In this document: positions 17,514 to 26,456 of the stretch, piece by piece
Layout: the number at the start of each line of letters is the position of its first letter
Position numbering within the stretch: position 1 is the first letter of the stretch
Assembly: GCF_006715145.1 (NCBI RefSeq)
Contig: NZ_VFMR01000001.1
Location: 3,038,001 to 3,102,000 of the forward strand
Direction: 5' to 3'
Length of the DNA: 64,000 nt
Origin: Microbacterium sp. SLBN-146
GTDB taxonomy: Bacteria; Actinomycetota; Actinomycetes; Actinomycetales; Microbacteriaceae
The notes under the pieces: model-generated
What the model was told of the DNA's origin: nothing
Seen by the model: the letters and a program-made list of their open reading frames with translations, nothing else
Databases searched by the model: none
Position numbers and translations under genes: made by a program

Positions 17514-18454
17514 TCCTGTCGCTCGGACTGTCCGAGCCGCCAGTAGCCCATGAACGCGACCCGCTTGCGGTCGACGCCGCATCCTTGGACGAGGTGGCGG
17601 CGCAGTGTCTTGACCATGCCAGACTCCCCCGCGATCCACGCGTAGAACTCGCCCTCGGAATCCTCCGGGCTGTCCCAGATCATCTCGCGGTCGACGTCGA
17701 CGTCGGCGAGCGGTTGACGACGCGGCGCTGCCGCCTTCGCTAGCACGTCGGTCGACCGTGCCGTCCACGATGTCACGGCGTCGGTGAGTGCCGCGCCGTG
17801 GTCTCGGTCATGGCGCGGGATCCACGACACTCGGAATCCGGCAGGCGTCACGATCTCGAGCCGGTCGGCCGCTGTCGGGACCTCGATGAACGCATCGACG
17901 TCGAACTCGGGACCCAGTTTCTCCAGGATGCTGCAGATGGCCGGCGCGGCCGTCTCGTCGCCGGCGAGGATGACCCGACGCGCAGTCCCGGGATGCCAGT
18001 CCAAGCCGAGCCGCGATCCGTCGCTGCGCTCATCCGGCCCGATGACGAGGAGCTCTTGACCGACCGTCGCGCCTTCGGCCCATGCCCCGGCAGGACCCGG
18101 GTCGTGGTGAAGAACGAAGTCGATCGTCAACCGACGTGCGTCGGGATCGATCCTGCGGACCGTGTAGGTGCGGAGCGGGCTGCGGACGTCAGTGGGAACA
18201 CCGCGCCAGAGGTCGTACCAGGTGCCGGCGTCGAGCGCAGCGTCGTCATCCTGACCGATGTCGGTGAACGTTCCGTCCGCCAACGGCAGGATGAGCTTGA
18301 TCCGCTGGTCCAGTCCCGCCGTGCCGAAGACATCGAGGTCGGGTCCTGTCACCTCGATCCGGGCGAAGTGCGGCGACAGTCTGGTGACAGCAGCGACCTG
18401 CGTCCGGTAGGGACGATACGCGGGCCGAGTCGGCGTCTCTGTCAGAGAAGTCAC
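17510..18454 (-). CDS. Siderophore-interacting protein (flavin-dependent ferric reductase)
   Basis: A 314-residue cytoplasmic SIP-family reductase of the ViuB/YqjH type, which frees iron from imported ferric siderophores. The N-terminal half has the FAD-binding motif RTYTVR (95-100). The C-terminal half is the NAD(P)H-binding domain, with ILAGDETAAPAI, and it ends in FYAWIAGESGMVKTLRRHLV, typical of the family. It is the first gene of a five-gene operon with two permeases, ATPase and binding protein. The GTG at 18454 has no ribosome site but stands 6 nt after a TAGCCT -10, so the transcript is probably leaderless. An iron-box palindrome covers that promoter. Confidence 0.95.
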   Translation of the reverse strand: MTSLTETPTRPAYRPYRTQVAAVTRLSPHFARIEVTGPDLDVFGTAGLDQRIKLILPLADGTFTDIGQDDDAALDAGTWYDLWRGVPTDVRSPLRTYTVRRIDPDARRLTIDFVLHHDPGPAGAWAEGATVGQELLVIGPDERSDGSRLGLDWHPGTARRVILAGDETAAPAICSILEKLGPEFDVDAFIEVPTAADRLEIVTPAGFRVSWIPRHDRDHGAALTDAVTSWTARSTDVLAKAAAPRRQPLADVDVDREMIWDSPEDSEGEFYAWIAGESGMVKTLRRHLVQGCGVDRKRVAFMGYWRLGQSERQE

Positions 18455-18489
18455 CCAGTAAGGCTAGCCTTACCTCCTCTCTGCGACAA
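18455..18489 (-). promoter_or_regulatory. Iron-box promoter of the siderophore operon
   Basis: A perfect 16-bp palindrome GTAAGGCTAGCCTTAC (18458-18473) matches the core of DtxR/IdeR/DmdR iron boxes. It overlaps the -10 hexamer TAGCCT (18461-18466). A -35 TTGTCG (18484-18489) sits exactly 17 bp upstream, and the GTG start follows the -10 by 6 nt. Iron-loaded repressor would block RNA polymerase directly. Confidence 0.85.
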
Positions 18490-18490
18490 A

Positions 18491-19882
18491 TCAGGCCGGT
18501 TCGGAAGGTACCGATCGCCGCGCGCTCCCCATCCGGAGACCCGGGATGAGAGCGAGAGCCGCGAGGACCGCACCGATCGCGAAGACGACGGGGAATCCGG
18601 CATCCGTCGATGCCAGCGCAGTGAACGCAAGCCCCATGACAGCGATCGCCGTCGCCGACCCCACGGCGTCGGAGATCGACAAGGCAGACGAGTTGAAGCC
18701 CTGGTTCTGGGCGGTGGAGTATGCGAGTGTCAGCACCGTGAGCCGCGGGTACATGAGTCCCATGCCACCGCCCGCGAGCGCCCAGCCCGCGATCATGACA
18801 GCGGGAGGAAGCCCCCAGAGGGCCGTCGCGCCCGAGAGCGCGATCGCCGTCAGCAGCTGACTCGAGCCGATGATCGTGATCCGCGTGTTGCCCAGGCGAT
18901 CGCCGAACCTCCCCTGCACGTCGGCGGCCGCCGCCCAGGCGAGCGCCGCCGCCGTCAACCCGAGCCCTGCCCACGTCGGCGAGAATCCGTACTCGTCGAT
19001 GAGAAGGTAGGGGATGTAGATCTCGGTGCCGAACAAGGCGCCGGCGATGAGACCTCGCATCAGGACGACGCTCGGGAGCCCCCGCGCCGCGCGAAGCGTG
19101 CCCCTCGGCAGCAGCGGCCGCGAAGCGAACGCGATGAGGACGGCCGATCCCGCGACGACGGCGATGGCGAAAGGGCCGAGCTGACCGGCGAGGCTCAGGG
19201 CGAGCGCCCCCGTGGCAACGGCGACGGCACACACGATGCGGGGCCAGATACGCTCCGTCGCGGGATGCTCGGTGCCCAGCGGCTGTCCATGCAGACGCAG
19301 CACGACCATCGTGAACGCGACGACGGTCAGAGCGGCGACGCCGAGGAAGACCCATCGCCAGTGCAAGAACTCCGTGACCGCGCCAGCGAGCGCGGGACCG
19401 ATGAGGGACGGGACGACCCAGGCCGCCGAGAAGGCCGCGAAGACGCGACCGTGGAGGATGGCGGGATACACCCGAGCCACCACGACGTAGAGCGCGACCG
19501 TCTGCCCGCCCGTGCCGAGTCCCTGCACGAGCCGGCCGACGACCAACAGCTCCATGGTCGGAGCAGCGCCGGCGAGGACCAGACCCGCGACGAAGAGGAC
19601 GACAGCCGTCGTGAGGGGCGCCAGGACGCCGCCGCGGTCGCACCACGCGCCGACGACGACCATCCCGATGACACTCGTGGCGAGCGTGCCGGCAAAAGCC
19701 ACCGCGTACAGCGCGTCGCCGTCGAGGTCGGCGCTCACGACGGGCATGACGGTCGTCACGGCGAGCGACTGGACTGCGGCGAGGAAGATGAGCGCGACGG
19801 CGCCCGCGGTCACCCACACATAGCGCGGGCTCCAAACTCCCGTGACGCGGTCGTCGAGCGCGGTCACGACCGGCCGGGTCAC
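18491..19882 (-). CDS. MFS transporter
   Basis: A 463-residue major facilitator with 12-14 predicted helices. The MFS signature appears around GRLVQGLGTGGQTVAL and the loop 2-3 motif in VVGAWCDRGG. It looks like a drug:H+ antiporter type exporter; the substrate is unknown. Its GTG start overlaps the stop of the upstream PLP-enzyme gene (GTGA), so the two are co-translated. It ends two bases before the -35 of the siderophore operon promoter, which could make it either a neighbour of, or an exporter for, the iron system. Confidence 0.88.
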   Translation of the reverse strand: MTRPVVTALDDRVTGVWSPRYVWVTAGAVALIFLAAVQSLAVTTVMPVVSADLDGDALYAVAFAGTLATSVIGMVVVGAWCDRGGVLAPLTTAVVLFVAGLVLAGAAPTMELLVVGRLVQGLGTGGQTVALYVVVARVYPAILHGRVFAAFSAAWVVPSLIGPALAGAVTEFLHWRWVFLGVAALTVVAFTMVVLRLHGQPLGTEHPATERIWPRIVCAVAVATGALALSLAGQLGPFAIAVVAGSAVLIAFASRPLLPRGTLRAARGLPSVVLMRGLIAGALFGTEIYIPYLLIDEYGFSPTWAGLGLTAAALAWAAAADVQGRFGDRLGNTRITIIGSSQLLTAIALSGATALWGLPPAVMIAGWALAGGGMGLMYPRLTVLTLAYSTAQNQGFNSSALSISDAVGSATAIAVMGLAFTALASTDAGFPVVFAIGAVLAALALIPGLRMGSARRSVPSEPA

Positions 19883-21039
19883 GACCGGACCAGCGCGCCG
19901 ACGCGTTCGATCGCGTCACGCAACAGGTCGGGTGAGCAGCCGAAGTTGATACGGACGTGCCCCTTTCCTTCGTCGCCGAAAAGGGGCCCGTGATGGAACG
20001 CGACCTTCGCGTCGCGGAGGATTTTCCTCGCGGGGTTGTCGCCCCACCCGTACGCCGACACGTCGACCCATGCCAGATAGCCCGCGTCAGGCTCGATGTA
20101 GCGGGCGAGCGGAAGGTGCGCGCTCAAGAGTTCCGTGAGCACGCGCCGGTTCTCGTCGAGAGCCGCGAGCAGGCTGTCGACCCACGCATCGCTCTCCGGC
20201 CTGCACGCCGCGATATGAGCGATCGCGCCGAAGTGGCCCGTCCGCCACTCGACCTCCCACGGGAGGCGGCGGATGAGATTGGCCTGACGATCGGAGCCGC
20301 CCACCATGATGGCGCACTTGAGTCCTGCGAGATTGAAGGTCTTGCTCACGCTCGTCACGGCGTAACCGATCGCGCGCGCCGCTTCTGACGCAGCCAAGAA
20401 CGGCGTGAACACGGCGGGTGCGTGAGTGAGGGGTGCGTGGATCTCGTCGCTGATGACCGGCACTCCGTGTCGTTCAGCGATCTCCGCGAGCCCGCGCAGG
20501 CGTGCCGACGAGTGAACAGTGCCCGTCGGGTTGTGTGGATTGCACAGCAGGATCGCGCGCGCCCCACCTGCCAGCGCCGCGTCGATACCGGCGAGGTCGA
20601 GCTCCCATCCCCCAGAGGTCCGGGAGAGCGGCACCCGTTCGACGACACCGCCGGCCTCTTCCACGGTGTCGTAGAAAGGGGGATATACGGGCGGCATCAC
20701 GACGACGCGCTCGCCGGGCTCGATGACGCGCCGAAGGATCTCGACGACGCCCATGATGACATCCGCTGTCCAGAAGACGTGCGAGGGATCCACGGTCCAC
20801 GCGAGCCTGCGCTCCGCGAACCCGACGAACGTCTCTCTGATGCCGGGTGCCGGCGGGGTGTATCCGGTGTCACCCAGCTCGACCGCGCGCGTGAGCGCAC
20901 GGGAGATCGCGGGAGCCAGAGCGTAGTCCGTCTCCGCGACGAAGAACGGCAAGATGTCGGCCCCGTACTTCGTCCACTTCGTGCTGGTGCGCTGGCGCAG
21001 CAGATCGAGGGGCAGTGCTTGCAACGGGGTGACGCTCAC
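19879..21039 (-). CDS. PatB/MalY-family PLP-dependent aminotransferase / C-S lyase
   Basis: A 386-residue fold-type I PLP enzyme of the MalY/PatB group, which often cleaves cystathionine and related C-S bonds. It opens with RTSTKWTKYGADILPFFVAE, a strong marker of this group, and the PLP lysine is in SVSKTFNLAGLK. The conserved NPHNPTG and arginine in HVRINFG near the end are present. GTG at 21039 lies 6 nt after TAGGCT, suggesting a leaderless start. It is translationally coupled to the MFS transporter and lies downstream of the suf genes. Physiological substrate unknown. Confidence 0.87.
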   Translation of the reverse strand: MSVTPLQALPLDLLRQRTSTKWTKYGADILPFFVAETDYALAPAISRALTRAVELGDTGYTPPAPGIRETFVGFAERRLAWTVDPSHVFWTADVIMGVVEILRRVIEPGERVVVMPPVYPPFYDTVEEAGGVVERVPLSRTSGGWELDLAGIDAALAGGARAILLCNPHNPTGTVHSSARLRGLAEIAERHGVPVISDEIHAPLTHAPAVFTPFLAASEAARAIGYAVTSVSKTFNLAGLKCAIMVGGSDRQANLIRRLPWEVEWRTGHFGAIAHIAACRPESDAWVDSLLAALDENRRVLTELLSAHLPLARYIEPDAGYLAWVDVSAYGWGDNPARKILRDAKVAFHHGPLFGDEGKGHVRINFGCSPDLLRDAIERVGALVRS

Positions 21040-21104
21040 CCTTCGAGCCTACCGACGACCGGCCGCACGAGCCTGCTGGCGGACATCCGCCGACGTCGAA
21101 TCCG

Positions 21105-21434
21105 TCAGATGGCGAAGCCGAGGGCGCGCATCATGTCGCGGCCGTCGTCAGTGATCCGCTCGGGACCCCACGGCGGCATCCACACCCAATTGATGCGGAA
21201 GCGGTCCACGACCTCGTCGAGAGCTTGAGCGGTCTGCTCTTCGAGCACGTCCGTCAGCGGGCAGCCAGCGGACGTCAACGTCATGTGGATGACGAGCGCA
21301 TCATTCTCGTCGTCCCACGCGAGGTCGTAGATGAGACCGAGGTCGACGACGTTGATCCCCAGTTCGGGGTCCATCACGTCTTTGAGGGCCTCGGTGACCT
21401 CGTCGTACTTCTCAGGAGCGAGCGTTGCGGTCAT
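21105..21434 (-). CDS. sufT: Iron-sulfur assembly factor, MIP18/DUF59 family
   Basis: A 109-residue protein of the PaaD/MIP18 (DUF59) family. It has DPELGINVVDLGLIYD and the conserved TSAGCPLTD with the reactive cysteine. In actinobacteria and firmicutes the gene ends suf clusters and helps cluster maturation. It begins 9 bp after sufC, yet a TAGGAT box 6 nt before the ATG suggests an extra leaderless promoter of its own. Confidence 0.9.
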   Translation of the reverse strand: MTATLAPEKYDEVTEALKDVMDPELGINVVDLGLIYDLAWDDENDALVIHMTLTSAGCPLTDVLEEQTAQALDEVVDRFRINWVWMPPWGPERITDDGRDMMRALGFAI

Positions 21435-21443
21435 GAGCCGATC

Positions 21444-22214
21444 CTACGCGTCGGCATCCGCGAGCGGCTCGACGAAGCGATCGTATCCTTCGTCCTCGAG
21501 TCGGTCGGCGAGCTCCGGACCACCCTCCTCGACGATGCGCCCCGCGACCATGACGTGGACGTAGTCGGGGTGGATGTAGCGGAGGATCCGGGTGTAATGC
21601 GTGATGAGGAGCAGCCCGAGACCCGTCTCCTCCTTCGCGCGGTTGACGCCTTCGGAGACGATCTTCAGCGCATCGACGTCGAGCCCGGAGTCGGTCTCGT
21701 CGAGGACCGCGAAGCGCGGCTTGAGCAATTCGAGCTGGAGGATCTCGTGGCGCTTCTTCTCGCCACCCGAGAAACCTTCGTTGACGTTGCGCTGCGCGAA
21801 CTTCGGGTCCATGCGCAGGTTCTTCATCGACGACTTGACGTCCTTCGTCCAGGAGCGGATGGACGGCGCCTCGCCGTCGATCGCGGTCTTGGCCGTGCGG
21901 AGGAAGTTGGTCACCGTGACGCCGGGAATCTCGACGGGGTACTGCATCGCGAGGAAGAGTCCCGCGCGTGCGCGCTCGTCGACGGACATCTCCAGGACGT
22001 CTTCACCGTCGAGCGTGATCGACCCACTCGTGACGGTGTACTTCGGGTGGCCTGCGATCGTGTAGGCCAGCGTCGACTTGCCCGACCCGTTGGGGCCCAT
22101 GATGGCGTGGGTCTGGCCCGTATTGATGGTCAGTGTGACCCCGTTGAGGATGGGGGTGGTTCCAGCATCCGTCTCGACCGTCACATACAGGTCGCGGATC
22201 TCGAGGACAGACAT
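21444..22214 (-). CDS. sufC: Fe-S cluster assembly ATPase SufC
   Basis: A 256-residue ABC-type ATPase of the SufBC2D scaffold. Walker A is GPNGSGKSTL, the signature FSGGEKKRHEIL and Walker B FAVLDETDSGLDVDAL, with the Glu-Thr-Asp variant peculiar to SufC. It directly follows the Rieske ferredoxin gene with no gap, in the order sufB, sufD, ferredoxin, sufC. Confidence 0.97.
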   Translation of the reverse strand: MSVLEIRDLYVTVETDAGTTPILNGVTLTINTGQTHAIMGPNGSGKSTLAYTIAGHPKYTVTSGSITLDGEDVLEMSVDERARAGLFLAMQYPVEIPGVTVTNFLRTAKTAIDGEAPSIRSWTKDVKSSMKNLRMDPKFAQRNVNEGFSGGEKKRHEILQLELLKPRFAVLDETDSGLDVDALKIVSEGVNRAKEETGLGLLLITHYTRILRYIHPDYVHVMVAGRIVEEGGPELADRLEDEGYDRFVEPLADADA

Positions 22215-22541
22215 TCAGACTTCCTTCGTGAGGTTCGGGTCGATGAGCACGTCGTCGCCGTCGATCTGAACGACGTAGACGGGGACGGGCTCGTAAGCGG
22301 GGAGGTTGAGGGGCTTTCCCGTGCGGAGCGAGAACGCCGAGCCATGAGCCCAGCACTCGAGGGTGTCGCCCTCGACGAAACCCTCGGCGAGCGAGATGTC
22401 ACCGTGCGTGCAGGTATCGCCGATCGCGTGGATCTCGCCGTTTCCATCCAGGACGAGCGCCATCGGCACGCCATCGACCTCGACACGACGGGCCTCGTCC
22501 TGCACGAGATCGCTGACGGCGCAGACGCGCTGCGCCGTCAC
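22215..22541 (-). CDS. Rieske-type [2Fe-2S] ferredoxin of the suf operon
   Basis: A 108-residue protein with the Rieske ligands Cys-Thr-His-Gly and Cys-Trp-Ala-His-Gly (CTHG about residue 44, CWAHG about residue 63). It resembles the ferredoxin subunit of non-haem iron dioxygenases but no oxygenase is near. It sits between sufD and sufC, as in many actinobacterial suf operons, and may carry electrons for cluster assembly. The GTG start overlaps the sufD stop (GTGA). Confidence 0.93.
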   Translation of the reverse strand: MTAQRVCAVSDLVQDEARRVEVDGVPMALVLDGNGEIHAIGDTCTHGDISLAEGFVEGDTLECWAHGSAFSLRTGKPLNLPAYEPVPVYVVQIDGDDVLIDPNLTKEV

Positions 22542-23722
22542 GACCCGAGCTCCAGCGTGAGTTCGGCCTCGATGGCCGCGATGAGTTCGCCCTCGAGCGC
22601 GGGCAGACCGATCTTCTGCACGATCTCGGAGAGGAATCCGAGGACGACGAGGCGGCGAGCCTCGTCTTCGCTGATACCGCGCGCCTGGAGATAGAAGAGC
22701 TGCTCGTCGTCGAAGCGACCAGTGGCGCTCGCGTGCCCGGCGCCTGCGATGTCGCCCGTCTCGATCTCGAGATTCGGGATCGAGTCGGCGCGCGCTCCAT
22801 CGGTGAGGACGAGGTTGCGGTTCGCCTCGTACGAGTCGGTGCCGGTGGCATCCGGACCGATGAGCACGTCACCGATCCATACACTCCGCGCGCCCCGACC
22901 CTGCAGGGCGCCCTTGTAGAGGACATCGCCCTTCGTGTGAGGACCCTTGTGATGCAGGTACACCTGACTTTCCAGGTGCTGGCCGGCATCGGAGTAAGAG
23001 AGTCCGTACAGCTCGCCACGGGATCCGGCACCGGCGAGCTCGACGGAGGGGTTGACCCGCACGATCGCGCCGCCGAAGCTCACGACGACGTGGCGAAGTG
23101 TCGCGTCCTTGTCGACGCGCGCCTGGTGGGAGGAGAGATGAACCGCGTCATCGCTCCACTGCTGAATGGAGACGACCTCGAGGTGTGCACCGTCGCGGAC
23201 GATGATCTCGACGTTCTGCGCGTGCCATGCGGAGCCGGAGTGACGGAAGACGACCGTGCCGCGGGAATTCGGCATCGCCTCGAGCACGACGTGCGCGTGC
23301 GCGAGTCCGCCGTCACCGGCGAGTTCGATGACGATGGGTTCGTCGAGCTCGACGCCCGCCGGAATACGCATGAGGGGCGCGACCGTCTCCTGTGTCCAGG
23401 CGATGGCAGCGGGCCGATCCTCCGGAATGAAGACATCCCCGCGGGGAGACTCGCCGATCCGGAGCTCGCTCTGCTCGACCGTCGACGGAGCGCTCACCGT
23501 CACGGTCATCGTGCCGTGCGGTCCCGCCTCATCGACGAACAGAGGCGCGAGCTTCGCAACGGGCGTGTACTTCCAGTTCACTTCGCGTCCCGAAGGGATC
23601 TCGAAGTCGGCCGGATCGTAGGATGCCGGGCGCTCGGACCGCGTCTGGACGGGAACGAAGGCCCCGTCGGAATGCGCCGTCGAACCCGGCACCACGGGGG
23701 GCGCCTGTGTCGTGGTCGTCAT
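22538..23722 (-). CDS. sufD: Fe-S cluster assembly protein SufD
   Basis: A 394-residue SufD subunit of the SufBC2D scaffold. The C-terminal half has the SufBD core (ATGRFDDEQLFYLQARGISEDEARRLVVLGF), paralogous to the same region in SufB. The ATG follows the sufB stop with no gap, and its stop overlaps the ferredoxin start. Confidence 0.96.
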   Translation of the reverse strand: MTTTTQAPPVVPGSTAHSDGAFVPVQTRSERPASYDPADFEIPSGREVNWKYTPVAKLAPLFVDEAGPHGTMTVTVSAPSTVEQSELRIGESPRGDVFIPEDRPAAIAWTQETVAPLMRIPAGVELDEPIVIELAGDGGLAHAHVVLEAMPNSRGTVVFRHSGSAWHAQNVEIIVRDGAHLEVVSIQQWSDDAVHLSSHQARVDKDATLRHVVVSFGGAIVRVNPSVELAGAGSRGELYGLSYSDAGQHLESQVYLHHKGPHTKGDVLYKGALQGRGARSVWIGDVLIGPDATGTDSYEANRNLVLTDGARADSIPNLEIETGDIAGAGHASATGRFDDEQLFYLQARGISEDEARRLVVLGFLSEIVQKIGLPALEGELIAAIEAELTLELGS

Positions 23723-25141
23723 CTAGCCGACCGATCCTTCCATGCCCATCTCGATGAGCTTGTTCAGTTCCATGGCGTACTCCATGGGAAGCTCGCGCGC
23801 GATCGGCTCGATGAACCCCCGGACGATCATCGCCATCGCCTCGTCCTCGGCCATTCCCCGCGACTGCAGGTAGAAGAGCTGCTCCTCGCTGACCTTCGAA
23901 ACGGTCGCCTCGTGGCCCAGCTGGACGTCGTCGACGCGGATGTCGATGGCAGGATACGTGTCCGACCGGGATTTCGTGTCGACCAGCAGCGCGTCGCACC
24001 GCACCGTATTAGCGCTGTGATGCGCGTTGGCATCGACACGGACTTCGCCTCGATACCCCGCGCGTCCGCCGCCGCGGGCGATCGACTTGGAGACGATCGA
24101 CGACTGCGTGTAGGGCGCCATGTGGATCATCTTCGCGCCCGCGTCCTGATGCTGGCCCGGTCCCGCGAACGCGACCGAGAGCGTCTCACCCTTGGCGTGC
24201 TCGCCCATGAGGAAGATCGACGGGTACTTCATCGTCACCTTGGAGCCGATGTTGCCGTCGACCCACTCCATCGTCGCGCCCTCGTGGGCGACGGCGCGCT
24301 TCGTGACGAGGTTGTAGACGTTGTTCGACCAGTTCTGGATCGTCGTGTAGCGAACGCGCGCGTTCTTCTTGACGATGATCTCCACGACAGCCGAGTGCAG
24401 GGAGTCGCTCTTGTAGATCGGCGCCGTGCAGCCCTCGATGTAGTGCACGTAGGAGCCCTCGTCGGCGATGATCAGCGTGCGCTCGAACTGGCCCATGTTC
24501 TCGGTGTTGATCCGGAAATAGGCCTGGAGCGGGATGTCGACGTGGACACCGGGCGGGACGTAGACGAACGAGCCTCCGGACCAGACGGCGGTATTGAGCG
24601 CTGCGAACTTGTTGTCGCCCGCCGGGATGACACTGCCGAAGTACTCCTCGAAGAACTCGGGGTGCTCGCGCAGCGCCGTGTCGGTGTCCATGAAGATGAC
24701 GCCCTGGGCTTCGAGCTGTTCGTTGATCTGGTGGTAGACCACTTCGGACTCGTACTGAGCGGCGACACCCGCGACGAGACGCTGACGCTCAGCCTCGGGG
24801 ATGCCGAGCTTCTCGTACGTCTCGCGGATCTCCGCGGGGAGGTCCTCCCAGGACTGCGCCTGCTTCTCGGTCGACCGCACGAAGTACTTGATGTTGTCGA
24901 AGTCGATCTCGCTGAGGTCTGCACCCCACGTGGGCATCGGTTTGCGCTCGTAGAGCTGGTGCCCCTTGAGTCGGGTCTTCAGCATCCATTCGGGCTCGGC
25001 CTTCAGGGCCGAGATGTCGCGGACGACGGCTTCGTTGATCCCCCGTCGCGCGCTCGCGCCGGCGGCATCCGCATCATGCCACCCGAATTCGTAGACACCC
25101 AGGCTCTCGAGCTCTGGGCGGTCGATCAGCACATCCGACAT
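23723..25141 (-). CDS. sufB: Fe-S cluster assembly protein SufB
   Basis: A 472-residue SufB, the scaffold subunit on which clusters form. It shows the conserved [14 protein letters not shown] and [20 protein letters not shown] stretches and the C-terminal [17 protein letters not shown]. It is the first gene of the suf operon. The ATG at 25141 is preferred to a GTG two codons earlier because GGAGGAG (25149-25155) is well placed. No sufR, sufS or sufU lies beside it. Confidence 0.97.
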   Translation of the reverse strand: MSDVLIDRPELESLGVYEFGWHDADAAGASARRGINEAVVRDISALKAEPEWMLKTRLKGHQLYERKPMPTWGADLSEIDFDNIKYFVRSTEKQAQSWEDLPAEIRETYEKLGIPEAERQRLVAGVAAQYESEVVYHQINEQLEAQGVIFMDTDTALREHPEFFEEYFGSVIPAGDNKFAALNTAVWSGGSFVYVPPGVHVDIPLQAYFRINTENMGQFERTLIIADEGSYVHYIEGCTAPIYKSDSLHSAVVEIIVKKNARVRYTTIQNWSNNVYNLVTKRAVAHEGATMEWVDGNIGSKVTMKYPSIFLMGEHAKGETLSVAFAGPGQHQDAGAKMIHMAPYTQSSIVSKSIARGGGRAGYRGEVRVDANAHHSANTVRCDALLVDTKSRSDTYPAIDIRVDDVQLGHEATVSKVSEEQLFYLQSRGMAEDEAMAMIVRGFIEPIARELPMEYAMELNKLIEMGMEGSVG

Positions 25142-25191
25142 ACACACTCTCCTCCGGGCCGCAACGGTGTCATCCGCCCCGACATTCCTGA

Positions 25192-25210
25192 CCAGCGAAG
25201 TATTCGCTGG
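25192..25210. promoter_or_regulatory. Palindrome upstream of sufB (candidate operator)
   Basis: CCAGCGAA-GTA-TTCGCTGG, a perfect 8-bp dyad with a 3-bp centre, 50 bp before the sufB start in the sufB/ctaA intergenic region. It could be an operator for an Fe-S regulator of the suf operon or a hairpin in the leader. A likely -10 for ctaA (TAGACT, 25259-25264) lies further right. Confidence 0.45.
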
Positions 25211-25388
25211 AATGGATGCCGCTGGTGGGCCCTCTCAAGTGGCGCCGAGCTTCGCGCCTAGACTGTCAGTGGACTGCGGTGCCTCCGGCGGCCGCATCCG
25301 ACGTTAGAGATTCTACAGGTTTCGCTCCCAGGCGCGGGCGGATCCTCGCGCTTCGGCTGATGCCGAGCCGAACTGCCAGGAGGCTCAC

Positions 25389-26363
25389 ATGTCCGCCCCG
25401 CCGCTCGTCGCCCCGCGACCCGCCTGGCTGCCCGACCGCGTCGACGGACGGATACGCGTCTTCGCGTGGCTGTCCTTCATCGCCGAAGTGCTGATCATCG
25501 CGACCGGCGGCGCTGTTCGACTCACGGGATCGGGCCTCGGATGCCCGACGTGGCCGACCTGCACCGCCGACTCCCTCGTCCCGACGCCCGAGATGGGAAT
25601 CCACGGCGTCATCGAATTCGGAAACCGCACCCTGACGGGACTCGTGGGCATCCTCGCCCTCGTCGTCGTGGTTCTGGTGTGGCGTCTCCGGCGGAAGCGC
25701 CGCGACCTCTTCATCCTCGCTCTCGTCGTGCTGGGCGGTGTCGTCGCTCAAGCGATCGTCGGTGGCATCACGGTCCTGACAGGACTCAACCCGTTCATCG
25801 TCGGGTTCCACTACGTCGCGTCGCTCGTGCTCGTCTGCGTCACCGCGGCCTTCCTGTCCCGGATGGGCGACGCGCCGGGCCCCCGAGTGCGCGCCGTCCC
25901 CGCGTGGTACGCCGTGCTGACGCACATCACGACCCTGGTCCTCGCTCTCACGATCATCTTCGGAGTGCTCACGACGGGCGCGGGACCGCACTCCGGCGAC
26001 GCGGCGGCGGGGCGCAACGGCTTCAACGCCGAACTCCTCGAGCACGTCCACGCGTGGCCCGGATACGCTCTCTTCGTCCTGAGCCTCATCCTCCTCGTCG
26101 GATCCTGGCGGCGTCGATCCTCCGTTCCGAGCCTCGCCCTCTGGACCGCTCTCCTCGTGGTGGTGGAACTGGTCCAGATCGCCGTCGGTCTCTATCAGGC
26201 CCGCAACGGTCTTCCCGTCGTCGCCGTCGGCGTGCACATGGTTCTCGCTGCTCTCTCCGCCGCGACGATGACGGTCGTCGTCCTGCATCTCAAGCGACCG
26301 CAGCCCGAGATCGATGCCGAACGAGCAGCTCGCGTCGGCGAAGCGGGCGTCCCCGTCTCATAG
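25389..26363 (+). CDS. ctaA: Haem A synthase (COX15/CtaA)
   Basis: A 324-residue membrane enzyme with eight predicted helices that oxidises haem O to haem A for the aa3 cytochrome oxidase. It shows the CtaA marks GGAVRLTGSGLGCPTWPTC, with its cysteine pair, and EFGNRTLTG, with the conserved Glu and Arg; haem-ligand histidines are in IHGVIEFGNR, GFHYVASL, EHVHAW and VGVHMVLA. AGGAGG precedes the ATG. Its partner ctaB is nearby on the other strand. Confidence 0.95.
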   Translation: MSAPPLVAPRPAWLPDRVDGRIRVFAWLSFIAEVLIIATGGAVRLTGSGLGCPTWPTCTADSLVPTPEMGIHGVIEFGNRTLTGLVGILALVVVVLVWRLRRKRRDLFILALVVLGGVVAQAIVGGITVLTGLNPFIVGFHYVASLVLVCVTAAFLSRMGDAPGPRVRAVPAWYAVLTHITTLVLALTIIFGVLTTGAGPHSGDAAAGRNGFNAELLEHVHAWPGYALFVLSLILLVGSWRRRSSVPSLALWTALLVVVELVQIAVGLYQARNGLPVVAVGVHMVLAALSAATMTVVVLHLKRPQPEIDAERAARVGEAGVPVS

Positions 26364-26456
26364 GGAATTCATCGGTCACACAGAGCTGACGCCCCGACGA
26401 CTTCGAGAGGCTGGGGTGGCCGCGACCGATTGCGCGGCCTTCACGAAGGAGAACTC

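Noticed and set aside
17798..19993. 731-codon plus-strand frame antisense to the siderophore-interacting and MFS genes
   Set aside because: Extremely Arg/Asp/Glu-rich, with no promoter or ribosome site; a shadow of two well-supported genes.
22733..25261. 842-codon open frame on the plus strand
   Set aside because: Opposite sufB and sufD, with the same low-complexity composition; a shadow.
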